Of a DNA stretch of 10,707 nucleotides, positions 1-7,000 are shown piece by piece. Both the position numbers and the translations under genes were made by a program. Source of the DNA: Flavobacteriales bacterium. Its GTDB lineage: Bacteria > Bacteroidota > Bacteroidia > Flavobacteriales > UA16. The notes below the pieces were generated by a model. The model saw only the letters and a program-made list of their open reading frames with translations, did not search any database and was not told the DNA's origin. The stretch lies in contig NYTZ01000168.1 of assembly GCA_002683735.1 (NCBI GenBank), forward strand, positions 1-10,707. Direction: 5' to 3'. How positions within the stretch are numbered: the first letter of the stretch is position 1; each line of letters begins with the position of its first letter.

Positions 1-202
1 CAGAAAAAGAACATCGAGGAACTTTCACACTCGAAAAGACGCGCTACCGGTTCCCAGCAAATTTAAGTAAGACACAATTGTTCAAAAGATCACTTCTGAT
101 CTCTTCTAATCAGCATCTGGCAACCAGATTTGTCAATCCAGTGTTCTCCATACCTATCAGAAGGAGCGTCGGGAAAGAATATCATTGGATCCCCATCGTC
201 AT
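1..202. other. AT-rich left edge with no assignable gene
   Basis: No gene can be assigned with confidence. One plus-strand frame is open from base 3 to 389 without a stop and could be the 3' end of a gene entering from the left, but its translation resembles no family I know and its second half runs antisense to the membrane-protein frame at 203-652. Another plus frame, open from base 1, stops at TAA 64-66. Two small perfect hairpins lie close together: AGATCA-cttc-TGATCT at 87-102 and ATCTGG-caa-CCAGAT at 115-129. Neither is followed by a T-run, so they do not look like intrinsic terminators. Confidence 0.4.
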
Positions 203-652
203 CTACACGACGGACTCAGCCACGGATTCCATCTGCACTGCTTTCTCCTCTTGCAATGCAAGGCACGCAATTTCACGGATTCTCTTAATTTGTGAATGGG
301 TGTACATCATGGCTTGTGCCCCGCTCGGAGCAGAGTTCTCGTCCGTCTCTGCTTTGAATGCCCACGTCCACTTTCGAGAATTTTTGTGATTGGGGTCTGT
401 GGTAAATGTTGCTTTAACATATCCCTGTATGGTCAGATATATTGTTATGTATACTGCCAAGATGCCGAACGTTACTGCAGCAGCCACCGTGTAGGTCTGA
501 AGAATCCAGAGAGTCACAGCAGCAAACATGCTGACCATGCTCACACAGACCGCCATTACAGGACCACCAACTGATCCGGGGAAGGTGATTAAATAACGAA
601 CAGTCTCGGCACTCGTGAGAGACTCTGTGTATACAATGTTGATCAACGACAT
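203..652 (-). CDS. hypothetical small membrane protein, two predicted transmembrane helices
   Basis: I do not recognise this protein. Starting at the ATG at 652-650 it has 149 residues. Two hydrophobic stretches at about residues 30-51 and 54-77 should form a transmembrane hairpin, followed by a polar region (about 80-115) and a probable amphipathic helix with a mixed charged face (about 117-149). The hydrophobic pattern and long open frame suggest a real product. The frame stays open upstream to 742, but that part overlaps the rpiB relic in another frame and looks like noise, so I chose the internal ATG, which has a purine-rich GGAAGAG about 10 bases upstream. Base composition is more AT-rich than in the genes to the right, which fits acquired or decaying DNA. 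It could also be a truncated piece of a larger membrane protein. Confidence 0.45.
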   Translation of the reverse strand: MSLINIVYTESLTSAETVRYLITFPGSVGGPVMAVCVSMVSMFAAVTLWILQTYTVAAAVTFGILAVYITIYLTIQGYVKATFTTDPNHKNSRKWTWAFKAETDENSAPSGAQAMMYTHSQIKRIREIACLALQEEKAVQMESVAESVV

Positions 653-734
653 CAATGTTGCGCTCTTCCAACCAAGACAGAAGGGCGGCCCGCAGGTCGC
701 CTGCTGCGTGGTCATTCGCCAAGTGTATCCGCAT
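642..734 (-). pseudogene. rpiB: relic of the N-terminus of ribose-5-phosphate isomerase B (rpiB)
   Basis: From the ATG at 734-732, 31 codons align without gaps to the start of the RpiB/LacAB sugar-phosphate isomerase family. It has the short first strand beginning MRI, the family Asp-His pair (D8, H9) followed by Ala-Ala where most members have Ala-Gly, then a helix ending in LEER and the second strand DVVD (residues 28-31). Intact RpiB is about 145-150 residues and interconverts ribose-5-phosphate and ribulose-5-phosphate. Here the similarity stops at D31. The same frame stays open to 414, but that translation is Cys/His-rich and unlike RpiB, and neither other frame resumes it. The piece is therefore a truncated relic joined to unrelated sequence, not a working enzyme. 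The family call rests on 31 residues recognised by eye. Confidence 0.55.
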
Positions 735-1191
735 GGCTGCAAGTTCCGCTGAAGTGAACGGAATCCGAATCCACATTCAACTGTGAATTCGCACGAATTC
801 CTGTGGGTAAAACAGACGAAAAAAAAATTGCAGAATTGACCGTGTCAGCGGCTTATCAAAGCACATCGCAATGCCCCTCTTTTTGACACTGAAATTGTAC
901 TGAACCTCCCCACAACAAAACCAAGGATGTCCACAGGTCTTCTCGAGAACACTTTCACTGAATTCAGTTTTTCCTCATGGACTTCATCCCTGTGAAGAAC
1001 TGGCCTTGTTCTCTGATTCCGAGTCGATTTCAATTGTGGAGGAATCGTGAAAGACTCGCAGATTCCAGTTCAAGGTTCCCGCCTCCAAATTTTCTCTTCC
1101 TGAGTTTTCCCCCGTTTCCACAGACCTATGACAACCTCTATCTCTTTTTTAGAAAAGAAGAATAGATAGATGGTGCGGGTAAAAACTGAAA
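735..1191. other. non-coding AT-rich interval upstream of the MORN gene
   Basis: About 450 bases without a convincing gene on either strand; the only open frames are about 60-90 codons with no family character. The interval holds a near-perfect palindrome of two EcoRI-type hexamers (GAATTCG-CA-CGAATTC, 785-800), a run of nine A at 819-827, and a pyrimidine-rich stretch just before the MORN gene. It must carry the promoter of the downstream signalling cluster unless that is read from further left, but I found no good match to the Bacteroidota TTG / TAnnTTTG promoter. A weak TATCTCTT at 1139-1146 has no partner element. Confidence 0.5.
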
Positions 1192-2751
1192 ATGCCCTTG
1201 TCGTCGTCTCGTTGGGTGTGGCAACTTGCAGTCATGCTGGGCATGGTTCGATTCTGGTTGGTGGCTGCGCTTCTTTTTTGGGGCGCATCGGACGCCTTGG
1301 CTCAGGATACGACAGAGGTGCAGTATCGGTTTGCAGATGGCACGATCAGCAGTGAAGGCCAGTTGTTGAACGGCCTTCCTCATGGGTATTGGATTTCGTA
1401 CCACTCTGATGGAACGCGCAAAAGTGAAGGCAATTGGAGCGAGGGTGAATTGGAGGGCGAGTGGGTGTTCTATGACGGGGCTGGCCGTTTGGAAACGACC
1501 CTGACTTACGTCGGAGGAAGAAAGGAGGGGGTGGAAACCCAGTGGGACTCGACAGGAGTACGGAGACGCACATTGCCTTGGGCTTCGGATACGTTGCAGG
1601 GGATTGAAGAGGGCTTCAACGAAGAGGGCATCGTGGTGTCTCGAATTCTATGGTCCAAAGGGAAGCGGGAAGGGGTGGCCCTGGATTATGCGCTTGAGAA
1701 AGGGAAAACCGGGCGCATCATCCGTCGTCGCGGTTTTCGCGAAGATTTGTTGCGTTGGGTAGAGGAGGTCAACCAGTTCGATGATCAGGGCAGGAAGTCG
1801 GGCAAGTGGATGACCTTTTGGCCCAAAGGCCAGGTACGATCGGAAGGTCCATTCGAGCGTGGTTTGGAAGAGGGGGTGTTCAAGTACTTCAGCCGAAGGG
1901 GAGACCTGGAGCGTACCGTGACGTTTCACCGTGGAGAAGAGGTGGAGGATGCACCTGAATCGGTGGCATTGGATTTGCGAAAGGCATTTCATCCAAATGG
2001 AGAGGTGTCGAGAAAAGGTCCTTGGCGGGAGGACACTCCGATGGGCACGCACCGCTTTTTCGATGAATCTGGCCATTTAGTGGAAGTCAAGGTGTTCCGA
2101 TCCGGAATGCTGCAGGCGTCCGGAATGCTGGATAGCCTGGGAAGAAGGACGGGACCATGGACAGAGTTCTGGTCCGACGGAGCGCCCAAAGCAATAGGTT
2201 CTTATCTGGAAGGGAAGCGGGATGGAGATTGGCAGTTTTATGCCCGCGACGGTCGGCTGGAGCAGGAAGGTGGATTTAGGAAAGGCCAATGGCACGGCCG
2301 TTGGAAATGGTACCATGCAGATGGATCCTTGCACCGGGACGAACGCTATCGAAAAGGCCGCGAAGAAGGTGAATTCCTAGAATTGGGAGTGGCGGGAGAC
2401 ACCTTGGCCATCGGCTTGTATGAGCGGGGCAGAAAAGTGGGCCCATGGGTGGAACACGTTCGGGATGACCGCCGAGAAGGCCAGTATCTGGACGGAGATC
2501 GCAACGGACGGTGGATTCACTCTGACCCCGAAGGACGTGTGCGGTTTGAAGGGGCCTATGTGGCTGGAATTCCGACGGGAGAACATGCCACGTATTGGCC
2601 CACAGGCCGTCGTTCATCGGTTGGCGCTTACCGTGGCGGGTTGCGTGATGGGATCTGGCGATATTTCGATGAGAACGGTGTGGTGCGTCTGATTCGACAG
2701 TACAAGGCAGGCAGCATCACCAAAGTGAATGGAGCCAAAACCGACCGATGA
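1192..2751 (+). CDS. exported MORN-repeat protein (YwqK/COG2849-like)
   Basis: The product has 519 residues. A signal peptide is clear: a hydrophobic core at about residues 19-32 and a likely cleavage after Ala-Leu-Ala (A37), so the mature protein should be periplasmic, surface-exposed or secreted. There is no lipobox Cys. The rest is a tandem array of about 16 MORN_2-type units of roughly 23 residues, each built as Gly-x-Trp-x-x-Tyr/Phe-x-x-x-Gly. Clear units are at about 64-75, 88-97, 204-213, 321-330, 345-354, 369-378 and 487-496; those at about 160-200 and 255-295 are degenerate. Homologues are often labelled 'toxin-antitoxin system YwqK family antitoxin', a name that says little about function; MORN arrays generally act as binding scaffolds. 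The first in-frame ATG (1192) follows an in-frame stop and an A-rich stretch; ATGs at 1234 and 1243 would give a shorter signal peptide and remain possible. Its stop overlaps the kinase start (ATGA), implying translational coupling. Confidence 0.85.
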   Translation: MPLSSSRWVWQLAVMLGMVRFWLVAALLFWGASDALAQDTTEVQYRFADGTISSEGQLLNGLPHGYWISYHSDGTRKSEGNWSEGELEGEWVFYDGAGRLETTLTYVGGRKEGVETQWDSTGVRRRTLPWASDTLQGIEEGFNEEGIVVSRILWSKGKREGVALDYALEKGKTGRIIRRRGFREDLLRWVEEVNQFDDQGRKSGKWMTFWPKGQVRSEGPFERGLEEGVFKYFSRRGDLERTVTFHRGEEVEDAPESVALDLRKAFHPNGEVSRKGPWREDTPMGTHRFFDESGHLVEVKVFRSGMLQASGMLDSLGRRTGPWTEFWSDGAPKAIGSYLEGKRDGDWQFYARDGRLEQEGGFRKGQWHGRWKWYHADGSLHRDERYRKGREEGEFLELGVAGDTLAIGLYERGRKVGPWVEHVRDDRREGQYLDGDRNGRWIHSDPEGRVRFEGAYVAGIPTGEHATYWPTGRRSSVGAYRGGLRDGIWRYFDENGVVRLIRQYKAGSITKVNGAKTDR

Positions 2752-4985
2752 GCAGAAAAGGAAGGGATGAGGGCGCGACCGGGTGGTCTAGGGCATGGAT
2801 GGATGCGGTGCCATCCGCCTTGTTCCTGGTGCGGGGGGAAGATGTGCTATTGGCCAATGCACGGGCTTGTTTCCTGTTTGGTTGGGAATCAGGGGTTGTA
2901 CCGGAAGGCCTGCGTTTGGACGAGGGGTCTTGGTTGCATTGGAAGGAGGAAGACCGTTCTTATTTCGATTTGAGATGGCGTGAGGTTCCGGCAGAATATC
3001 GGGTTCCGCTTCGGATGGAATTGGAGGCGGAGCGGAAAGGCGGCATCCGCTTTCCAGTGGAGGTTCGAATGTCGAAAGGTCCCGAATCGGGTTTGGACAT
3101 CCTTCAACTGGCGGACATCAGTGAACAGCGGTTTCGTCAGCAAGCGTTGCAGGACAGGGAGGCCCACTATCGTCGACTGACCGACATCGCACAGGAGGCT
3201 ATCGTGCAAATCAAAGATGACGTCATTCTCGACGTCAATTCTAGGTTCCTTGCGATGGTGGGGGTAGAGTACCCGGAGGAAATCATCGGTGACCCCATTG
3301 GTCAACTCGGGCTCCGGAGGATGGGCAACCTAGAGCCGATAGAAGGCAGCGGGGTGTTTGACCGCGGAGACTGGATGCTGACCAACCGCAATGGTGAAAT
3401 GTTGCACCTTGACATTGGTAAGGGCCGATTAGAAGATGGCAGCGAGGTCTGGATGATGTATGACATCAGCGACCGCAAGCACATTGAATTCGACTTGATC
3501 CAGGAGCGCGAACGATTTCGTTTGCTTGTTCAGAGCTCACCCAATGGGATTGTGATTCTGGTCGATGATTTGATCCGATTTGCGAACCCGGTGGCCGAAG
3601 AGGGTTTCGGCACGGATGGCGCTTTGGAGGGGGAACAGTTCCAGAACCTTTTTCCCGAAGGGGTGCGTGAGCGCATTGTGAAGAGCATCCAAGACACTCG
3701 AAATGGCAAGGAGGTGGACGAATGGGAGTTGGAATTGTCCAATGGTTCCCGGTGGACCCTGAAATGGAGATTGACCATTTTTGATGGCCAGCCTGCAGTG
3801 CAGGTTAGCCTGTCCGATGTGACGGACCGCCACGTCCTCATGCAGGAACGGATTCGCGCTGAGGTGGCCGAGGAAGCCAATCAGCAGTTGACCTTGCAGA
3901 TTGAGCAACGTATTGCAGCGGAAGCCGCATTGCGCAGCGCCACTGCGAAACTTCGAAGCATCGTAGAGTCTGGTGAGGATTTCATCATCTGGACATCCAA
4001 ATCCGACCATGCATTAACGAGCGTCAACCACAATTGCCAGCGGTGGTTGGGCTTCGAGGAGGAGGGAACATTGGACGCCACATCCAAGACTCTTGCGGGT
4101 CAGGTGGCAGAGAGCCAGGTTGTCAATGGATTTGACTTGGAGGACCGGTTTGAACGGGCTTTGGATGGACGGCCACAACGGTTCGAGTGGGCCTTGCCCG
4201 ACGAGAAGGCCGATGACGGAAAGCGCTGGTTGCAGTTGTTCCTCAACCCCATTGACAATGCCGAGGGGGAGCGCGAAATCAGTGCCATAGCTTACGACAT
4301 CACGGACCGCAAGCGCATTGACCGGGCCATTCGCAGCGCATTGAAGGAGAAGGAAATTCTGCTCCAAGAGGTGCACCACAGGGTCAAAAACAACCTTCAA
4401 ATCATCAATTCTATCCTCAACCTGCAGAAGAAATTTGTCAAGGATGAAAATGCGATTACGGGTCTGGAAGAAATCCAGAACCGGGTGTCGACGATGAGCA
4501 TCATCCACGAGACGCTCTATCAGAATACCGATGTGTCCAACATTGGTTTCCCGTCGTACTTGACCCGCATTGCTGGCAACATCATCCAAGGTTATCAGTC
4601 GGAAACTCAGGTTGAGCTGGTCACCGAACTAGAAGACATTCAAGCGCCTCTGGATCAAGCCATTCCGTGTGGGTTGATTATGAACGAGTGGGTGTCCAAC
4701 GCCATGAAGTATGCTTTCATGGGCAGGGAAAAGGGAACCATCACGGTGGCGTTGCGGTGTATGCTTTCAGAGGATCACCCGGACGAAGAGGAGATTCAAA
4801 TCGAGGTTCGGGACGACGGAGTTGGCCTACCGGATGGGTTTGATTGGGGGGGCAGAGACAGCTTGGGATTGTACCTCGTGCAGGCCTTGAGTGAGCAGCT
4901 GGACGCAGAGTTATCGGCGGAAAGCGACGGAGGCACGCGGTTTTTGGTTAAATTTAGGCGACCAAAAAACCTGTTTGACGGGTGA
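2748..4985 (+). CDS. soluble sensor histidine kinase: four PAS domains, HisKA_2, HATPase_c
   Basis: The product has 745 residues and no signal peptide or membrane segment, so it should be cytoplasmic. Four PAS-like modules lie at about 14-128, 138-248, 253-366 and 398-525. Each ends in the Asp-Ile/Val-Ser/Thr-Asp/Glu-Arg/Gln linker seen after PAS domains (for example DISDRK at 239-244 and DITDRK at 517-522). A charged Ala/Glu-rich coiled coil (about 362-402) precedes the last. The HisKA_2 domain (about 530-610) carries EVHHRVKNNLQ, with H544 the likely phosphorylated His. The ATPase domain (about 640-738) has an N-box with E647 and N651, a G1 box DDGVG (689-693) and a later SLGLYLV loop. It should autophosphorylate and pass phosphate to a response regulator, most simply the one encoded 64 bases downstream. 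The first PAS is the most divergent. No cofactor-binding residue can be assigned, so the signal is unknown. The start overlaps the MORN stop by 4 bases. Confidence 0.93.
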   Translation: MSRKGRDEGATGWSRAWMDAVPSALFLVRGEDVLLANARACFLFGWESGVVPEGLRLDEGSWLHWKEEDRSYFDLRWREVPAEYRVPLRMELEAERKGGIRFPVEVRMSKGPESGLDILQLADISEQRFRQQALQDREAHYRRLTDIAQEAIVQIKDDVILDVNSRFLAMVGVEYPEEIIGDPIGQLGLRRMGNLEPIEGSGVFDRGDWMLTNRNGEMLHLDIGKGRLEDGSEVWMMYDISDRKHIEFDLIQERERFRLLVQSSPNGIVILVDDLIRFANPVAEEGFGTDGALEGEQFQNLFPEGVRERIVKSIQDTRNGKEVDEWELELSNGSRWTLKWRLTIFDGQPAVQVSLSDVTDRHVLMQERIRAEVAEEANQQLTLQIEQRIAAEAALRSATAKLRSIVESGEDFIIWTSKSDHALTSVNHNCQRWLGFEEEGTLDATSKTLAGQVAESQVVNGFDLEDRFERALDGRPQRFEWALPDEKADDGKRWLQLFLNPIDNAEGEREISAIAYDITDRKRIDRAIRSALKEKEILLQEVHHRVKNNLQIINSILNLQKKFVKDENAITGLEEIQNRVSTMSIIHETLYQNTDVSNIGFPSYLTRIAGNIIQGYQSETQVELVTELEDIQAPLDQAIPCGLIMNEWVSNAMKYAFMGREKGTITVALRCMLSEDHPDEEEIQIEVRDDGVGLPDGFDWGGRDSLGLYLVQALSEQLDAELSAESDGGTRFLVKFRRPKNLFDG

Positions 4986-5049
4986 TGCCTTGACATCCAT
5001 CGAACGATTCGAGGGATTAGACCCTCAACCAAACGAAACCTGAAACGCC

Positions 5050-5799
5050 ATGTCCATCAACATTCTTGTCACCGAGGACGAAAGCATCGTCCGCAAGGAC
5101 ATCGAGCAGACACTGGAAAAAATAGGCTACAATGTCGTGGCTTCTGCCGACAATGGTGAGGACGCCATCGATCTGGCCGTGCGTCATCGCCCCGATGTGG
5201 TCTTGATGGACATCATGCTCAAGGGCGACATGAATGGAATCGCTGCTGCAGAAGAGATCAAGCGCACGTTGGATGTGCCCATCATCTTCCTGACCGCATA
5301 TGCGGACCGCAGCACGTTGGGAGAAGCCAAATTGGCGGAGCCTCACGGCTACATCCTCAAGCCGTTCAAGGATGTCGACCTGCAGACGAGCATCGAAATG
5401 GCGATGCACAAGTTCTCCAAGGAACAAGAAGCCCGTCTGGAGAATGAGTTTCTCCGGAACATGGCTGAGCAAAAGGATACGGCGGAGTATCTGTTCGTCA
5501 AGAATCGGAGCCGCCTGATGAAGGTGGATTACGAGGAGTTGCTGTTCATTGAGGCCCTGAAGGATTATGTGGTGGTGCACACCCCGGAGCAGAGCTTCAC
5601 GATTCACAGCACCATGAAGGACGTGGAGAACAAGCTCAACGAGCGCCGCTTTATGCGGGTTCACCGCAGTTACATCGTGAATCTAGATGCCATCCACAGC
5701 ATCAAGTATTCTATGATCCAGGTTAAGGGCATGGAAAAGGAGATTCCGATTGGCGGCAGCTACAAGGACATCTTGGCGAGCCGCATCAACCTTTTGTGA
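5050..5799 (+). CDS. response regulator, REC plus LytTR DNA-binding domain
   Basis: The product has 249 residues. The receiver domain (about 1-125) has its acidic pair E9/D10, phosphoacceptor D54 in LMDIML, T82 in FLTAY and K104 in ILKPF, so all key residues are present. A charged helical linker (about 125-148) leads to a LytTR domain (about 150-249), with the family's FIEALKDYVVVHT strand pair and the RFMRVHRSYIVNL segment, where His and Arg contact or position DNA. On phosphorylation it should bind paired direct repeats and control transcription; no targets can be read here. The kinase next door is of the HisKA_2 class, not the LytS-type His_kinase class that often partners LytTR regulators. 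The 64-base gap after the kinase has no convincing promoter, so the two are probably cotranscribed. A strong terminator follows 20 bases after the stop. Confidence 0.95.
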   Translation: MSINILVTEDESIVRKDIEQTLEKIGYNVVASADNGEDAIDLAVRHRPDVVLMDIMLKGDMNGIAAAEEIKRTLDVPIIFLTAYADRSTLGEAKLAEPHGYILKPFKDVDLQTSIEMAMHKFSKEQEARLENEFLRNMAEQKDTAEYLFVKNRSRLMKVDYEELLFIEALKDYVVVHTPEQSFTIHSTMKDVENKLNERRFMRVHRSYIVNLDAIHSIKYSMIQVKGMEKEIPIGGSYKDILASRINLL

Positions 5800-5819
5800 G
5801 CACGAGAGGCGCGGAAACG

Positions 5820-5848
5820 AAAAACCCCGGGGCGAACCCGGGGTTTTT
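5820..5848. terminator. bidirectional intrinsic terminator
   Basis: A 12-bp perfect stem, AAAAACCCCGGG (5820-5831) with CCCGGGGTTTTT (5837-5848), closes a five-base GCGAA loop. The plus strand ends in six T and the minus strand reads into five T, so it can stop both the regulator transcript from the left and the tRNA-Asn transcript from the right. Confidence 0.93.
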
Positions 5849-5852
5849 TGTG

Positions 5853-5926
5853 CTCCCCCACCTGGACTTGAACCAGGGACCTACTGATTAACAGTCAGTC
5901 GCTCTAACCAGCTGAGCTATAGGGGA
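5853..5926 (-). tRNA. tRNA-Asn (anticodon GUU)
   Basis: The minus strand folds into a standard 74-base cloverleaf. The acceptor stem TCCCCTA/TGGGGGA pairs over 7 bp, with discriminator G at 5853. The D-arm contains AGCTGGTTA, the anticodon stem ACTGA/TCAGT encloses the loop CTGTTAA with anticodon GTT, and the T-arm contains GGTTCAAGTCC. The 3' CCA is not encoded (the next bases are CAC), so it must be added after transcription. The tRNA stands alone with its own promoter and shares a terminator with the convergent regulator gene. No integrase or repeated tRNA end marks it as an integration site in this window. Confidence 0.97.
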
Positions 5927-5954
5927 ATGCTCTTCCCTTCTTTCAAAGGGTGTG

Positions 5955-5985
5955 CAAAGATACGCGATGATGTCATTTGGTGCAA
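5955..5985 (-). promoter_or_regulatory. Bacteroidota-type promoter for tRNA-Asn
   Basis: On the minus strand, TTG (5985-5983) is followed by a 20-base spacer and TATCTTTG (5962-5955), an exact match to the Bacteroidota TAnnTTTG -7 element with the usual spacing to the -33 TTG. Transcription should start near 5947, about 20 bases upstream of the mature tRNA 5' end. Confidence 0.8.
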
Positions 5986-6037
5986 TGCTCCAACCGCCTT
6001 CCTGCGGCCCCTAACTTCGCGCTCGCAAATTTGTACC

Positions 6038-6994
6038 ATGAGCTGGACAGACTCTTCCGTGGTGGTGGTGGGCACCGTTGCCTTCGACTCCATCAAGACT
6101 CCTTTCGGAGAACGCGAACGCATCGTCGGCGGTGCGGGCACCTACATCGGCTGGTCGGCCAGTCGCCTTGGGGTGGGAACCGGCTTGGTCAGCGTCATTG
6201 GAGAAGATTTTGAGCAGACTGAATTGGACGCCATGCAGAACGCAGGCATGGCGCTGGACGGCATCGATCGGCCCGAAGGCGGCAAGAGCTTTTTCTGGGC
6301 GGGGTCCTATCACATGGACATGAATGGCCGGGATACGTTGGAAACCGAGTTGAACGTGCTGGCTGATTTCAACCCCGAGATTCCGCAGGCGTGGAGGGGA
6401 GCAAAGTATTTGATGCTTGGCAACATCGACCCCAACTTACAGGCCTCGGTGCTGGACCAGATGGACCAGCGTCCGGACTTGGTGGTCCTCGACACGATGA
6501 ATTTCTGGATGGACATTGCCATGGAACCGTTGAAGGCGGTTATCGCCCGGGTAGATGTGTTGACCATCAACGATGAAGAGGCGCGCCAGCTGAGCGGGGA
6601 ACGGAGCTTGATCAAGGCCGCACGGGCCATCCTTGCCATGGGGCCCCGTTACCTTGTAATCAAGAAGGGGGAGCACGGGGCGCTGTTGTTCCACATGGAA
6701 GGAGGTGAGATTCGTTACTTCTTCTGCCCCGCGCTGCCACTTGAGGATGTGGTGGACCCCACGGGAGCTGGAGACACCTTCGCCGGCGGCTTTATTGGCC
6801 ATGTGGCCCGGACGGGAAGCACTGATTTTGAGACCCTCAAGCAAGGCATCGTCGTGGGCAGTGCCTTGGCGAGCTTTACCTGTGAGGCCTTTGGTACCGA
6901 AGGCATTCGCGGCGTGTCGCCGGATGCGTTGGAGGCCCGCATTTCAGCATTCCGCCGCATGACGGACTGGAATGGCATGGGGGCCGAGGCCTGA
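6038..6994 (+). CDS. PfkB-family carbohydrate/nucleoside kinase
   Basis: The product has 318 residues, the usual length for the ribokinase/PfkB fold. The N-terminal part has the substrate-side Gly-Gly pair (G31-G32 in RIVGGAGTYIG). NDEEARQLSGE (from N178) is the conserved mid-domain motif. The PfkB signature DPTGAGDTFAGGF (240-252) supplies the anion hole and the catalytic base D246. It should phosphorylate a hydroxyl of a sugar, nucleoside or similar small molecule with ATP in the cytoplasm. This subfamily, with GTVAFD near the start and a RDTLETELNVL segment, is widespread in Bacteroidota, but its substrate is not known to me. The frame is open from 5927, but those extra codons overlap the tRNA promoter and lack the family's start, so I chose the ATG at 6038, immediately before the first beta strand. 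Its stop lies 6 bases from the stop of the convergent peptidase gene, with no terminator visible between them. Confidence 0.92.
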   Translation: MSWTDSSVVVVGTVAFDSIKTPFGERERIVGGAGTYIGWSASRLGVGTGLVSVIGEDFEQTELDAMQNAGMALDGIDRPEGGKSFFWAGSYHMDMNGRDTLETELNVLADFNPEIPQAWRGAKYLMLGNIDPNLQASVLDQMDQRPDLVVLDTMNFWMDIAMEPLKAVIARVDVLTINDEEARQLSGERSLIKAARAILAMGPRYLVIKKGEHGALLFHMEGGEIRYFFCPALPLEDVVDPTGAGDTFAGGFIGHVARTGSTDFETLKQGIVVGSALASFTCEAFGTEGIRGVSPDALEARISAFRRMTDWNGMGAEA

Positions 6995-7000
6995 TTTCGA

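Noticed and set aside
87..129. Two adjacent small hairpins as a terminator or recombination site
   Set aside because: Stems are only 6 bp, there is no T-run, and no integrase or matching repeat is present.
1192..2751. Reading the MORN protein as the antitoxin of a toxin-antitoxin pair
   Set aside because: The YwqK 'antitoxin' label is a database habit. The protein is exported, very long, and followed by a kinase, with no toxin gene nearby.
4990..5020. TTGACA-like sequence in the gap before the regulator
   Set aside because: It resembles an E. coli -35 box, but there is no fitting -10 element and Bacteroidota use different promoter sequences.
5927..6037. N-terminal extension of the PfkB kinase frame
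   Set aside because: It covers the tRNA-Asn promoter and lacks PfkB similarity; the family begins at the ATG at 6038.
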